In this document: positions 1 through 11,201 of the stretch, piece after piece
How positions within the stretch are numbered: the stretch's first letter is position 1
Layout of the letters: each line of letters opens with the position of its first letter
Assembly (NCBI GenBank): GCA_029582165.1
Contig: CM055890.1
Coordinates: 3,328,044-3,392,043, forward strand
Length of the DNA: 64,000 bases
Source of the DNA: Portulaca oleracea
Lineage: Eukaryota > Streptophyta > Magnoliopsida > Caryophyllales > Portulacaceae
Reading direction: 5' to 3'
Made by a program: the position numbers and the translations under genes
The notes under the pieces: model-generated
Told to the model about the DNA's origin: nothing
The model's input: only the letters and a program-made list of their open reading frames with translations
Database searches by the model: none

Positions 1-46
1 ACGCACTCCGGTTGACTAGGTTTTTATTACTTTTCTTTAAACCCTA

Positions 47-302
47 AGGGTCCGTTTGGACCTAGGAAAATAAGGTAGAAAAAAAATCTCGTGGAAAAAA
101 ATTAGGAGGAAAATTTTTTGGGGTAAATTAAATTTCTTTTCGTTGTTTGGTTTAAGTAAAATTTTGAAGGAAAAAAATTGATTTTTCATTCAACTTTCTT
201 TTCCTTGTTTGGTTTGAGGAAAAATACATGGAAAAATAAAATTTGCATAGAAACTTGTAAATGTCAAGTTTCATTTTTCTTATATCATATGATGTGATTT
301 GG

Positions 303-360
<58 letters not shown>

Positions 361-526
361 CAAGATAGTTAGAGAGAGAGAAGAGACAGAGTTAGAGAGA
401 GAAAGAGAAGAGAAGAGAAGAGAGTTAGAGTTAGAGTTAGAGAGAGAGAAAAAAGAGTTAGAGAGAGAGAGAAGAGTTAGAGAGAGAAAGAGAGAAGAGA
501 GTTAGAGGAGAGATAGGTGAGAGAAT

Positions 527-574
<48 letters not shown>

Positions 575-578
575 ATTT

Positions 579-613
<35 letters not shown>

Positions 614-640
614 AGTTAGAGAGAGAGAGGAGAGAAAGTT

Positions 641-672
<32 letters not shown>

Positions 673-746
673 GAGGAGAGAGAAGAGAGTTAGAGTTAGA
701 GAGAGCTAGAGAGATAAGAGACTTAGAAAGAGAGAGACAAGAGTGT

Positions 747-786
<40 letters not shown>

Positions 787-1033
787 CAAGAGAGCCGCGA
801 GAGATGAAGGAGAGAAAGATTGGCTTTTAGATCCAAAAATTTTCTCTCAACTTTCCTTTCATTTTTGAAGGGAAAATTTTTTGTTCTTTGTTCCCCAAAA
901 TTTTCCATGTGGTTTTCCTACTATTTTTTTTCCATTCATTATTCTTCAATCCAAACAAAGAAAAAATTCTCACTTTCCAAAATATTTTTTTTCCATGCTA
1001 CTTTCCTCGGTCCTGAGATTGGACAAACCTTAC
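47..1033. repeat. Possible foldback element with GA-rich centre
   Basis: A-rich sequence at about 47-290 (starting GGTCCGTTTGGACC) is loosely mirrored by T-rich sequence at about 815-1033 (ending GGTCCTGAGATTGGAC). Both sides contain similar runs of GGAAAATTTTTTG or its complement. Together they look like the arms of an old foldback or hAT-like MITE whose centre has been filled by a GA microsatellite. No clear target-site duplication was found, and the arms are diverged, so the call is weak. Short open frames here are low-complexity. Confidence 0.35.
307..785. repeat. Long imperfect (GA)n microsatellite
   Basis: Nearly 480 bp of GA dinucleotides is broken by recurring GTTAGA, GAAGAG and GAGTTAGA interruptions. 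The open frame through it encodes only Glu/Arg low-complexity sequence and is not a gene. GA repeats of this kind can bind BPC/GAGA-binding proteins, but no function is implied here. Confidence 0.95.
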
Positions 1034-1717
1034 GAGAAAGAAGTAAAAAGCAAAGAACAGGAGAAAGAACAACATCAACAAGAAGAAGAAGCTAGGTGCG
1101 AAGCGGAAGAGATGAACAATCGACCGCGAACACTGGGCCAGTACATGACACCCACTAGACCCCAGTACGCAATCGCAGTCCCCGCCATTGCAGCTGATGA
1201 CTTCGAACTGTGACAATCGCTAATCAACTTAGTATGCAAGGAACCTTTCCATGGACATCCAAGCGAAGATCCAAACATTCACCTACGCCTCTTCAACCAA
1301 GCCTATGATACCTTCAAGGCCAACAACGTCTCGAAAGATGCTATCAAACTGAGGCTCTTCCCGTTCTCTTTAGAAGATAAAGCATGGTAGTGGCTTGACT
1401 CGCTCCCTCCTAATTCAATCACCACGTTCAGCGAACTCGCTAGCACGTTCTTGGCAAGATATTTTCCTCCCAGCAAGCTTACTAGCTTGAGGAACCGGAT
1501 TTCGACGTTCACCCAAGAACCTGTCGAGCCACTCTATGAAGTTTGGGATAGATTCAAGGACCTTCTCCGCCAATGTCCTCAACACGGATTCGAACCTTGG
1601 GTTCCAATCCAGTCATTTTTGAACGGAGTAAACAAATCAACGAGAGGAAGCATCCTCTCAGCAGCTGGAGGAGATATTGAGATCACAGACTTGATCGAGA
1701 ATGTGGCGAACAATTGA
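1034..1717 (+). pseudogene. Athila-type Ty3/gypsy gag fragment
   Basis: Reading frame 2 encodes a retrotransposon gag domain. A lead with NNRPRTLGQYMTP is followed by the PFHGHPSEDPNIHL block, the RLFPFSLEDKAW block and the LYEVWDRFKDLLRQCPQHG block, then QSFLNGVN. These blocks are in the order typical of plant Athila/Tat gag, which forms the virus-like particle. Two in-frame stops break it, TGA at 1211 and TAG at 1388 (the latter inside the W-x-WLDSLP block), and it stops for good at 1715. No zinc knuckle, protease or reverse transcriptase follows, so it is a decayed fragment. The family is clear; assignment to Athila rather than Tat is inferred from the neighbouring Athila-like ORF. Confidence 0.85.
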
Positions 1718-3150
1718 TGTCAATGGTCAGAACCCCACCATAGTGCGGGAGGGAAAGAAGAAGCAAATTGGATTTGCGTTATTAATTTGAAAAAGGAAAA
1801 GGAAGAACCAGAAAAGAAAAGAAAAAAAATAAAAGGGAGCAACATCAGGTAGGAAAACGCTGGCAGCGGTTCAGGAACCGCTAGCCGCCTCGGTCACAAA
1901 AGCAAAATACTTCGGCAAAATAAAAACGCTGGTAGCGCTTAAAGAACGCCACCAGCGTTTTTCCTTTCTTCTTGTTTTTAATTCCCGACTCTACCTTGTC
2001 AAAATTTGAGAGCCTTAATTCTTTTCAGAACCCCCGACGCTGCCCTATACCCGCCCAGCGCCCTATTGCTCTCTTCCTCACCCGCTACCACCAACGCTAC
2101 TCCCTCCTCCCCTCTTCTTTATCCTTCTTGTTCTTTCACCTCTTTTCTTCTTCCTTTAACCTCCCCGAACCACCCAAGCTCATTGCCCTACTCCCAGTTA
2201 CCCGATTTTCATTTCCAGATCTGGAAAATCATTTTTCCTTGCATTTTCGCTTCTTCTTGCATTCAACGAATTAAAGGTATGATTCTTACTTGTCTCTCAT
2301 CTCCATTGTTACTAGCTATTATTTCTTTGGTGTCTTTATGCAAAATTTCATGAGTTATGCTTTGAAATTTAGTTTAAATTCACCATGGTTCATGCTTAGG
2401 TTTGGTGCACTACTTGAGTAATTTTTGATACTAGTTAGTAATTTTTGGTTGTTTGATTTGGAAAATTTCATATCCTTGTTGATTGTTATGCAAATTGGAA
2501 GTAATATGGTTGTATTTAGAGGTGAATAATATGAATTATGAGGATTGGTTGTTTGAACATATTGAACCTCTGTTTGGTAGTGTGGAGTTGGATTGTACTG
2601 TCTTTGAGTAGTAGAATGGGTGTTTGAGATGAGGACTTTGAATCTTGGTTGATAATGTATAAATAAGGGAGGATTATGGACTGTTTTGGGATTTGTCATA
2701 AATCTTACTCTGTGAAAGTTTAAGGTTTTTCAACAAATTGTCATTGGTGGTAGTTCCTGTTGAGATTTCACCTTAAACTAATCTTTACTTTGTTGTAATC
2801 TTCACCTCACCTCTCATAGTCAATCACTAGTATTTTGTGGTGTCATTATGCATAATTTCTCAAGCTACTTGTTGAATTTATTCAGTAAACCACATTTCCT
2901 ACTTGAGGATGTCATGATACTTGAGTTTGTTTTTTATACTAGTTGTTTGTCTAGGATGAGTAAGTTCAATCAAAAATGATATTTTTGTTGTTTGGTGAGT
3001 GAAATTTTATGACATTGACTGAAATAAGCTTAAGGTGTTGAAATTTGGGTTTAAATTTGGGTTATATGTGGATTGTTGAACGAATTTGACTACTCTGCTT
3101 AACTTTTGTGCTTGGTTGATCTTGATTTGGTACCCTCTAAGTATCAAGCA
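1718..3150. other. Non-coding retroelement spacer
   Basis: No convincing gene is seen. The stretch at 1858-1965 carries several copies of a CGCTGGCAGCG-like motif (AACGCTGGCAGCGG, ACGCTGGTAGCGC, CGCCACCAGCG) that recurs in the LTRs at 9715-11105 and 56635-57999. The rest is T-rich and C-rich leader-like sequence. Its position suggests non-coding parts of Athila-type elements. Confidence 0.5.
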
Positions 3151-4440
3151 AGCATGGGGGCATCTAAGTACGTATGTTTGGTCTCGTTTTGAGCCGAATA
3201 CTTCTATTTATTAGGGAGTTTTTACCTGTTCTAACCTCTTATAGTATGTTAGTTATGAGGTTTTTCTAGTTTTATAGGAAATCGGGAGATTGAGCCAATA
3301 TGGAGCTAAAAGTGGAGCAAAATGCATTAAAGAGAGGAAGCAGAAGCAACCATTTGAAGGCCTTGAAGGAAATAAACTTGCCAACTTCAATCGAGCCAAG
3401 GAGAAGTCGAAGGCGTCGACTACCGAGTCGCCGACTCGCTCGAGTCGCCGACGGTCGAGTCAAACCTCTGAGGGTTGCCAGCAAACTCAAGAAATTTGGC
3501 TAAGTATAGGAGCGAGACCAGAACATCGACTCGATCGAGTCATATGTACGGCGCTTCCGAGTCGCCTGTCTGTTCAGCTGAAGAAATCCGGCCAAAATGA
3601 CATTTCCAGTGGGCCAGAAGCCTGACTCGCCCGAGTCAGGGGGTAACTCGCCCGAGTCACCCTGTTTTTCTGCGTTTAATTGGGGATTGAAGTGATGTGT
3701 TTTGTGTAACAAATTGGGCTTATTATATATACTCTCAGCTGCGAATTTAGTATGAGTAGTCTTTTAACCTAGTTCTAAGTTGTTGTTAATTAGCCTTTAA
3801 TGTTTTCAAGTTGAATGCTCTTTTCTCTCTCCTAGGTTTTCCTTAGTTTGTTCTTCAAGCTACTTTGTAATCAACTTCAATCAATCCATTTTCAGGTTTT
3901 TATTCATTGTCTCTTGCTTCTTTAATGCTTTCATTTAGTATTTCTTGCTTTGATTGTTCTAGATTAGCCACAAAAAACACCAAATCCAACTTTTAGTGAG
4001 GATGAGGATTAAGGGTCATAAATTTCACTCTAAAGTGGGAATTTGAGGATCCTTAGTAATCCAATTCACGCTGTCTTATTTGTTCGGGAGGAAGCTCCAG
4101 TAGAAGGATTCAAGTGTAAAGATCATCAAAGGTATAATCTCTAGTTTTCATTTGTTTGATATTCAAGTTATTTGATAGATTTTAGTGTTAATTGCCTTGC
4201 TCATGCTTTATTGCTTTCTAGAATGTGCTTTGATTGCTTTTGGTTGATGATTAGTCTAGATATGATGCATTATTAGAATAGTTTTGATCGCTTACTTTAT
4301 TTGATTTATTGCTTCTTGCTTTGGAAAACTATTAACAAGCCATAGAACCTAACAATCCAGACACCCATCCCTGAGACCGACAACGCTAACTTAAAACCAC
4401 AAAAATTACAATCGAACAACGTATGATTATTATGCTCACA
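3151..4440 (+). repeat. LTR-like region with ACTCG palindromes
   Basis: The region begins just after a polypurine-like AAGCATGGGGGCA (3150-3163). It holds a cluster of quasi-palindromes at about 3410-3662, including GACTCGCTCGAGTC, CGACTCGATCGAGTC and GACTCGCCCGAGTC. It then runs as T-rich sequence up to the Athila ORF1-like start at 4457. The layout of purine tract, palindrome cluster and T-rich end resembles an Athila LTR or leader. No TG...CA ends or target duplication were fixed, so the boundaries are approximate. Confidence 0.45.
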
Positions 4441-4456
4441 TTCAATTGATGTTTAG

Positions 4457-5763
4457 ATGGTAAGAATGAAGAACCCAAGTTTTACGGCCGGAGATCCTGG
4501 CGATGATGGAGCCGGGGGAAGCCGGAAAAGGAAAACTGCAACTGCGGAAAAAGGGAAATCAAAGGCAACCACTTCTAGGGAGACGCGATCCAGTAACCCC
4601 TTCAACTTGGAAGGAACGACAAAGGAGAGGTATGACTCGTTATCTGAGCGCAAACTCATCCCGACTAAGTATTTACATAAACGTTTCCTAAGTGATTGTG
4701 GCATGTATTACGATATCATGTGGCTTTTGAACCGTGGCCGTATGTCTAGGGTACCACAGCTTGATGAACTCACCTTTAAGTCTTTGACTCTAGAATTCCT
4801 GAGCACCGTAGAGGTCACCCTTGATGTTCAGGATGGGCTGATTAAATTTCAATTGCTAGGAGAAATCCGTCATATGACCTTGAATAGATTTGCTAGGATC
4901 TTTGGATTCCTTGAAAAAACCAACCGTAGTGGATCGACTATCCCTCATAACTGGGACGGGAAGGGTTTCTTTAGGGATATATCTGGCTTTGATAATTGGG
5001 ACCCCAGTAAAAACCCTTCTAAACTTATTAGGAACCCCACTTTGAGGTGTGCACATCGCATCCTCTCTTGTAGCATCTTTGGGAAACCGGGTAGTTCCAA
5101 CAAGGCCACTAAGGTCGATTGTTATATGCTCCATGCCATGCTTTACGGAGATGACCAGGCCGATCCAGCAGCCCTCTTTGCCACCCACATCTCTCGTATT
5201 CCGAGCTCGCCCACTGCAGGGATAGCCATCGGTGGTTACATTACCCATCTCGCCCGCCAGTTTGGCTTTAGACCGAACCATAACAACCTAGACTGTGTCC
5301 CGGGAAACATATACTTGGATGGTAACTAATGCCGCTCTTTCGAGATGTGTGCTCTGACGGCAATCACCGTTTTTCATGGATTTATCCTAACAATGCCCGT
5401 GTCCCTCTACCTCACGACCACCTATCTGTTAGGGACCAAGCAAACCTTCTTTGGCTCCCTCCCATACCTCACGCACCCGCTGCTCCCGAACCTCAACCCC
5501 AACCACCCTTTGACCATGAGGCACGTTTCAACGCCCTCCAAGACCTAGGTCACGAACTCCGACTAGCTGTTGGTAGGAGTGAGCACTAGCTCGATGACAT
5601 GCAATCCTACCTTACCGAGTGGCGAGAAGCCTCCGACGTGCGCTTCACACGTTTGGAAAAATCTATACCCCAGCTTTCTGGCCTTATTCAGACCATGTAC
5701 CATTACCCTTCTCCACCACCTCAAGAACCACCCGCCCCAACCCCACCGAGCGAGGATGAGTAA
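4457..5763 (+). pseudogene. Athila ORF1-like retrotransposon protein, broken
   Basis: A 290-residue open frame (4457-5329) starts with a basic, Lys/Arg/Ser-rich segment (about residues 20-50). It continues with a block of the type IPTKYLHKRFLSDCG, then LTLEFLSTVEV, FARIFGFLE and a long conserved middle. This order matches the plant 'Arabidopsis retrotransposon ORF-1' (ATHILA) family, whose biochemical role is unknown. The frame is lost at 5327-5329, but homologous sequence continues in frame 1 from 5329. It passes another stop at 5587 and ends with a Pro-rich tail (PSPPPQEPPAPTPPSEDE) at 5761. The gene is therefore an old, inactive copy. It sits before a long 3' non-coding tail, as expected for Athila elements. 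Confidence 0.8.
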
Positions 5764-7806
5764 TCTTTGGCTCCGCTCTTCACCTCTGTCTTCTACATTG
5801 AGGACAATGCAGTGTTTAAGCATGGGGGCGTGTTTATATCCACTTGGTGTATTTGCATATATTTTCTTTCTTTCCTTTGTTTCTCTTTGATTTTCTATGT
5901 TTTTTTTCTTTGTTTTTCTTATTGTTTTCGTTTTACTTTTTCAAGTTTCATGCTTATTTTTCTTATTCTAGTTTGATTTTCATGATTAGTGTGTTTACTT
6001 GTTTAGTGCTATTTTCTTGACTAGTGTGATTTTCTTGTTTCTTGCTTTATTTTTCTTGCTTTAGTGTGTCTTTGTTTGTTTGTTTCTAGTTTTTCCTTTC
6101 TAAGTTTTCTTTTTAGTTTTTCTTCCTAGTTTTCCTTTTAGTTTTTAGATTTGCATTCACCTAGGTTGCATTAGGTAGGGCATACAGATTTTTCTTTTCC
6201 TTCTTTTCTTAGTTTGTTTCTTTTTCTTTCTTTTGCATTCACCTTTGAAAAATCCAAAAAAATAGAAAATTAGGAAAAAGACCAAAAAAATTTAGAAAAG
6301 ATAAGAAAAATCCAAATATATACATAGGATTAGGATTAACCCGTCCGGAATACCTTCGGTGATGATTTGTAAACCAATTAAACTTTCAGTTTGTCTTGCT
6401 TTACCTTGAAATGTTTGGTTGAGAACTAAAAAGTTTTTGAAACTGTTTCTTTAAATCTTCTGATTTTGAGTCAAGTCATGAATAGTGTGCTTAACTGCTT
6501 TGACTATCTTAGTTAGTGTAAATATGCGTGCTGCAAATCTTTGGGCTAGGTTTAGTTGATTGAGCCTTATCCCGTGAGTCCACATAGCCTAAAATATGAA
6601 TTGATCATTTTTATCAATTCTTTTATTTCCTGAGTGACTCCACCACTAGTTGCACCTTTAGAACTTGTTTTGCATCTTGTTTGAAACTGCATCTTTGCAT
6701 TGCATATTGTTACAATATGATTAAGGCATTCTTTTCTTTATTGATTAAACTACATAGCCAAATAGCCTTCCCTAACGATATTATTACCCTTCTTTAGCCC
6801 CGCTTAGCCTTTGATTACCTTTCTTTTTATGATGAACCCTGACAATACAAGTCATGGCCTTTATCAATTCCTACCCTTTGCCTTGCTTGGATTAGTGAGA
6901 GTTCATTATTCCGGGAGCGAAAATTGGTTCGGTGTGCTATGAATTTGAATTGAGAAGTTGGGGAGTAACTATGATCTTTAATTTAAATTGGGATAGATCA
7001 TATTTCCCCATTTATTATGAGTTAGCCAATTGGTTATGATGTTCTTTTGATAAATTGAGATCAAAAGTTAAATTTATATGATTGTATTTGTTCTTCCTTG
7101 ATCACCCAAAAATAGAAGTAGAAAAATAGAACAAAAAGAAAATAAAGGGAAATGAAAAAAAAAAGAATTCAAAAGAAAAGGGTGATTAAGGGAGACTCAA
7201 TTGAAATTTCTTAAAGCTTTTGACCCGGTTGTAAAGTTTGATGGGGTGTTTTGTTCTAAATGAGGGAGAATTGAGTTCCTTGCATACATTAAGCAAGAAG
7301 GTGAGTTTCAGAGCAGTTCTTTGATGAAAATCAATCCAAGCATGGCTCTTTAGCTCCTCATACCTAAATATTACCACTCCTTTCCCCTAATCTAATCCTC
7401 ATTACAACCCTAAAAGTCCTTTTGATTGTCACTTGTGTATTTGCATACTAGCAGTTCTTTGATGAAAATCAATATAAGCATGGCTCTTTAGCTCCTCATA
7501 TGTAAATATTACAACTCCTTTCCCCTAACCTAAGCCTCATTACAACCCTAAAAGTCCTTTTGATTGTCACTTGTGTATTTGCATACTAGCAGTGGAGGGC
7601 GAGATTCTTACCAAGCCTATGGTAGGTTGTTTCTTTTGGTCTGAGTATGAGAAAAACCCACACACATTCAAATTTGAGTGCTTGAGCGTTCAGTTTTTAT
7701 CCTAAAGTGAGGTTTGCTCTTGTGACTGGCGTACGTCCATAACCAATCACGCATATTTGCATTTATCTTAAGACTGTTGGCGGCTTTTCGCATTTGAAGT
7801 ACTTGT
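5764..7806 (+). other. Athila 3' non-coding tail
   Basis: Two kilobases follow the ORF1-like gene with no supported coding region. Close to the ORF end is a purine-rich AAGCATGGGGGCG (5819-5831), like the purine tracts in other elements here. T-rich, then A-rich, low-complexity sequence follows. The stretch is interrupted at 7807 by a solo LTR and resumes at 9453, so it belongs to the older host element. Confidence 0.5.
7313..7588. repeat. 138-bp tandem duplication
   Basis: The segment 7313-7450, starting GCAGTTCTTTGATGAAAATC, is repeated head to tail at 7451-7588 with only a few base differences. A third copy starts at 7589 (GCAG) and stops at once. It lies in non-coding retroelement sequence. 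Confidence 0.93.
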
Positions 7807-9452
7807 TGATGTATTTTGGCCCATGCCAAAAACATCAGAAGAAGCCCATGAAGGAGAACTATTTAACCTAGGTCTCACCTTTGGGGACCATAGGTTCATG
7901 GAAGGAAATGGAGGCCCACATAGCCTTGGGATCACCTTCGGAGACCCAAGATTCATAGAGGATGATGGGAATCCCATGTCCTCCAAGTCCACAACTAAAG
8001 GCCCAAGTACAAAGCCCAAGTTGAACTTCACAGTTTGGACCATTTCAAAATGAAGTTCACATTTCTGATCATTTTGAGATGAATTTCACATTTCTGACCA
8101 TTTCAAGATGAAGTTCACATTTCTGATCATTTTGAGATAAACTTCACATTTCTGACCATTTCAAGATGAAGTTCACATTTTTTGCCTTTTGATGTATTTC
8201 TTTACATTTCTAGGGTTTTATTTACATTTCCAGTTGTATGAGGTGCCAAGTAATATATATAAACTTGGACACCAAGTCGTAGGAGTCTAGATTAATATAG
8301 AATAGTCTAGAATGTTCTAGAATGATCTAGAAGGTGTGTGTGTGTGTGTGATAGGCGTGTGGTGTGCTAGATTAGGCGCCAAGCTATGTAGTCCTAGATA
8401 AGGTTGGCTTATTTTGTAACTAATCCATCTTGGATTAGGAAAGCCAAGTCCTAAAAGGATTATTATCTCTTGTAACCAACTCCCCTTAGGATAAGGAGTC
8501 CTAATCCAAGGAGGAGATGGAGTAGATGGCGTCTAGTATTAGGAGTCCTTGGCTTGCATGCCAAGTAATAGAGTCCTAGTAGGAGAAGATGGCTTGCACG
8601 CCAATCTTGAGAGTCCTAGGAGGTTTAGGACTTTAGTAGTATAAATAGCTAGGCTTGTAGCCTCTCAAAGGCACCCAACTTTGAATTATGAAAATAGTTA
8701 AGCTTTTAGCTTTCTCTCGAGTGTTTGGATAAACCCTCACCCCCTTTCTTCTATTGTATCTTGGCATGGCACCCAAGTGGTTAGGAAGAGCTTGATCCTA
8801 GGTTGCGGTCTAGATCAAGTTAGCCCTAGGTTGTCTTTCTTGTGGATTCAAGTTAGAAACCTAGAACTATCTGTTCTTATCTTTCTGTCAATACAGTTAA
8901 GATAATTACTCCTTTTATCTTTCTATCAATATAGTTAAGATAAATCTTTCTCTTCGTTTTCTTTCTTTCTAGTTTGATTAAATCAAAATCCAAAAACAAG
9001 TTTTTTCTTTTCACAAAAACCAAAAAAACCAAAAAGATCTTAGTTCTCTCTTCCTCTCAATCTCACGCCACTCTCTCATGCATTCATCCTCTCTTTCCCT
9101 CTCCCAAAACGTCTCCTCCAATTTCTCTCTCAAACCCTAATCTCTCCCTCACTCTTACTCTCTCAAACATCCTTCTCTCAAATCTCTCATCCATACTCTC
9201 TCCTCCCTCACAAAAGACCTCATGTCAATCCCAAAGTCCTCCCATATTTTTCCATCCATCTCTCCTCTCTCTCAAACTCCACAAAGATCTCATCTTTCTC
9301 CATCTCAGTTCTTTCCAAGACTCCATCTTTCCCTCATGAAGCACCCTTCCTTTTACCCTAATTCACTTGAAGCGTCCCATGTTGAGATTGGTTGCACGTC
9401 TCCCCTATGATGTGTAATTGATCAACCACACTCTTGATCCCATTATACATCA
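7807..9452 (+). mobile_element. Solo LTR of a Ty3/gypsy element (TSD CTTGT)
   Basis: The 1646-bp unit begins TGATGTATTTTGG and ends ATTATACATCA, so its ends are inverted copies (TGATGTAT / ATACATCA). It is flanked by the perfect 5-bp direct repeat CTTGT (7802-7806 and 9453-9457). It carries a TATA-like GTATAAATAGC near 8638-8648. No internal retroelement sequence remains, so it is a solo LTR left by LTR-LTR recombination. Its 3' half resembles the LTR at 21125-22097 (shared 'ATTGGTTGCACGTC'-type segment and ATACATCA end), so both belong to related gypsy families. Short open frames inside are not genes. Confidence 0.9.
8045..8178. repeat. Short tandem repeats inside solo LTR
   Basis: About five units of roughly 28-30 bp alternate between the forms GATGAAGTTCACATTTCTGA and GATAAACTTCACATTTCTGA. 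They are tandem subrepeats within the solo LTR at 7807-9452. Confidence 0.85.
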
Positions 9453-9698
9453 CTTGTTCTCTCCACTTTATTTCGAAAACTTCATTCTCTCTATTATAAA
9501 CTGATTTTGTTCTCTTCCAAACTAATCTTGGTGTTTGCTTGATGGATTGATGTGTCTGATTGGTTAGCCTGAGGGGGTGTTCAATTTTGTTTTTAACCTT
9601 ATGTTAACCTCTATCAACCCTCTTTCTTTCAGTCCCTTTTCCTGTTTGAGCCCTTCCTCTTGTTTTTAATTACGACTTGCTTGGGAACGAGCAAGAGC

Positions 9699-9714
9699 TA
9701 AGCATGGGGGGATT
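9699..9714 (+). other. Polypurine tract
   Basis: The run TAAGCATGGGGGGATT lies directly before an LTR that starts TGATAAGTG. A purine tract next to the 3' LTR is where plus-strand DNA synthesis is primed in LTR retrotransposons. The preceding 9453-9698 stretch is the rest of the element's non-coding tail. Confidence 0.8.
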
Positions 9715-11105
9715 TGATAAGTGATTTTTATATAGTATTTTTAAGGCTCAAAATACATATATTTCATGCTTTTTATACTTGAAATTCCATGTTTTTATAC
9801 TATTTCTATGATTTCTTCACTTGGTTGTGAGATTGGTGCATTTTGTAGGGATTAATGAAAATATACCTAAAAGCATGAAGTTTTGGAAGAAAATGGAAGA
9901 AATTGAGAAGAAAAAGAGAAAGTGAATTAAAAGAGGAAGAAAGTTAAAGCCACGGCCCATGCATAACGACCCAACAGCCGGCCTAACTTCACACGCATCA
10001 GATTGAAGAACCCTAGCAGCGTGAATTCACCCCCTGCTAGCGTGGATTACCCCCCATCAGGGCCTAAACACACCCCAGCAGCGTCTAGGGCAGAAAGCTT
10101 GGACGGAAGGAAAATTGTAAACACTGGTGGCGTCTTTTTGGACGCTGCCAGCGTCTTCTCTTCCCGTAAAGAAACATCCGCCGTTCAGTTTAGGGCATCC
10201 AGAAATTATTCTATTTTCTTCGACACACCGTTTAGTATAGGTTTTCTCTGTATTTTTCCTCCCTTCGGGGAGCCGTTCTAGTAGATTAGTAACGAAAGAG
10301 AAGGAGAAGGAGATCGAATCGAGTGACATGAAGAGATCGAATTCACGACTCGAACGTTCGGTTTAATTTCTATTTACTTTATGTTTCGTTATTCAGATTT
10401 TATTATTGTCTTCCTTGTTTTTATTATTATGAGTACTTAGATTCCTTGTTTAGGAGATAAACTCGATGTTTTTCGATTAATTTATAGTGTGTGATTTCAG
10501 TTTTAAGTTATCCTTTTATTCGTTTAATCTGCGTGTATTGTATGTCATGATAATTTGGCAACAGAACGACAGTTTGAGCCTTTACTTGGTATTAGATTCT
10601 CGACAACAGAACGACAGTTTGAGTCTTGAATTGGAAGGCGTAGATTTAATAGGTTTAGAAAATAGTTAGACATAATGATTCTTGTCTAGGGTCAATTTAT
10701 AATCAGTTCTTTATCTTTGATTGGATGAGATAGCTAGAAATAATGTTTAGTCTAATCACTGTAACTCACTATGGATCGAAAGATCGATGTGATAAGGCCT
10801 AGAAAGATTATAGACCCCGACACTACCAATATTACCTAGAACTAGAATCACCGCTTAATTGATTAAGTTACTAGAGAGGACTCCCCTGAACGCTTTTAAC
10901 TACTTGGTTAAATCCTTTAATTTCCTGCTTCCTTAGTTAATTATCTGAGCCATTACCACACCCTTTTGATCGACCTAGCATCTTTTGTAGTGTACTAGTT
11001 TAGTGCGTAGTTGAACACAAGTCCCTGAGAGAGAACGATATTTTTATTACTACACAGTCCCGTACACTTGCGGTACACAGACACCTATTAGTTTTAGGTC
11101 TGTCA
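9715..11105 (+). mobile_element. 3' LTR of Athila-like Ty3/gypsy element
   Basis: The unit begins TGATAAGTGATTTTTATA immediately after a polypurine tract and ends at a CA (GGTCTGTCA). The LTR at 56635-57999 on the minus strand is from the same family: both contain the TTGGTTGTGAGATTGG segment, the CGCTGGCAGCGT-type motif cluster (here 10013-10156), the GTTGAACACAAGTCCCTGAG segment, and a closing ACACCTA-TTAG block. It is probably the 3' LTR of the element that carries the ORF1-like gene at 4457. The matching 5' LTR was not recognised. The small open frames inside are by-products. Confidence 0.82.
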
Positions 11106-11201
11106 CTTTGAATGAATTGTTCAATCATCGAGTAAGAGATCTTCTAGCAAAAACATTAACCACCATGCCACATTGGCTTGAGTACTTGGTTGTATTTGAA
11201 C

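Noticed and set aside
299..505. Open frame rich in Arg/Glu
   Set aside because: It is a translation of the (GA)n microsatellite.
7823..8053. 76-residue frame with GLTFGDHRF/GITFGDPRF repeats
   Set aside because: It lies within a solo LTR and reflects internal duplication in the DNA.
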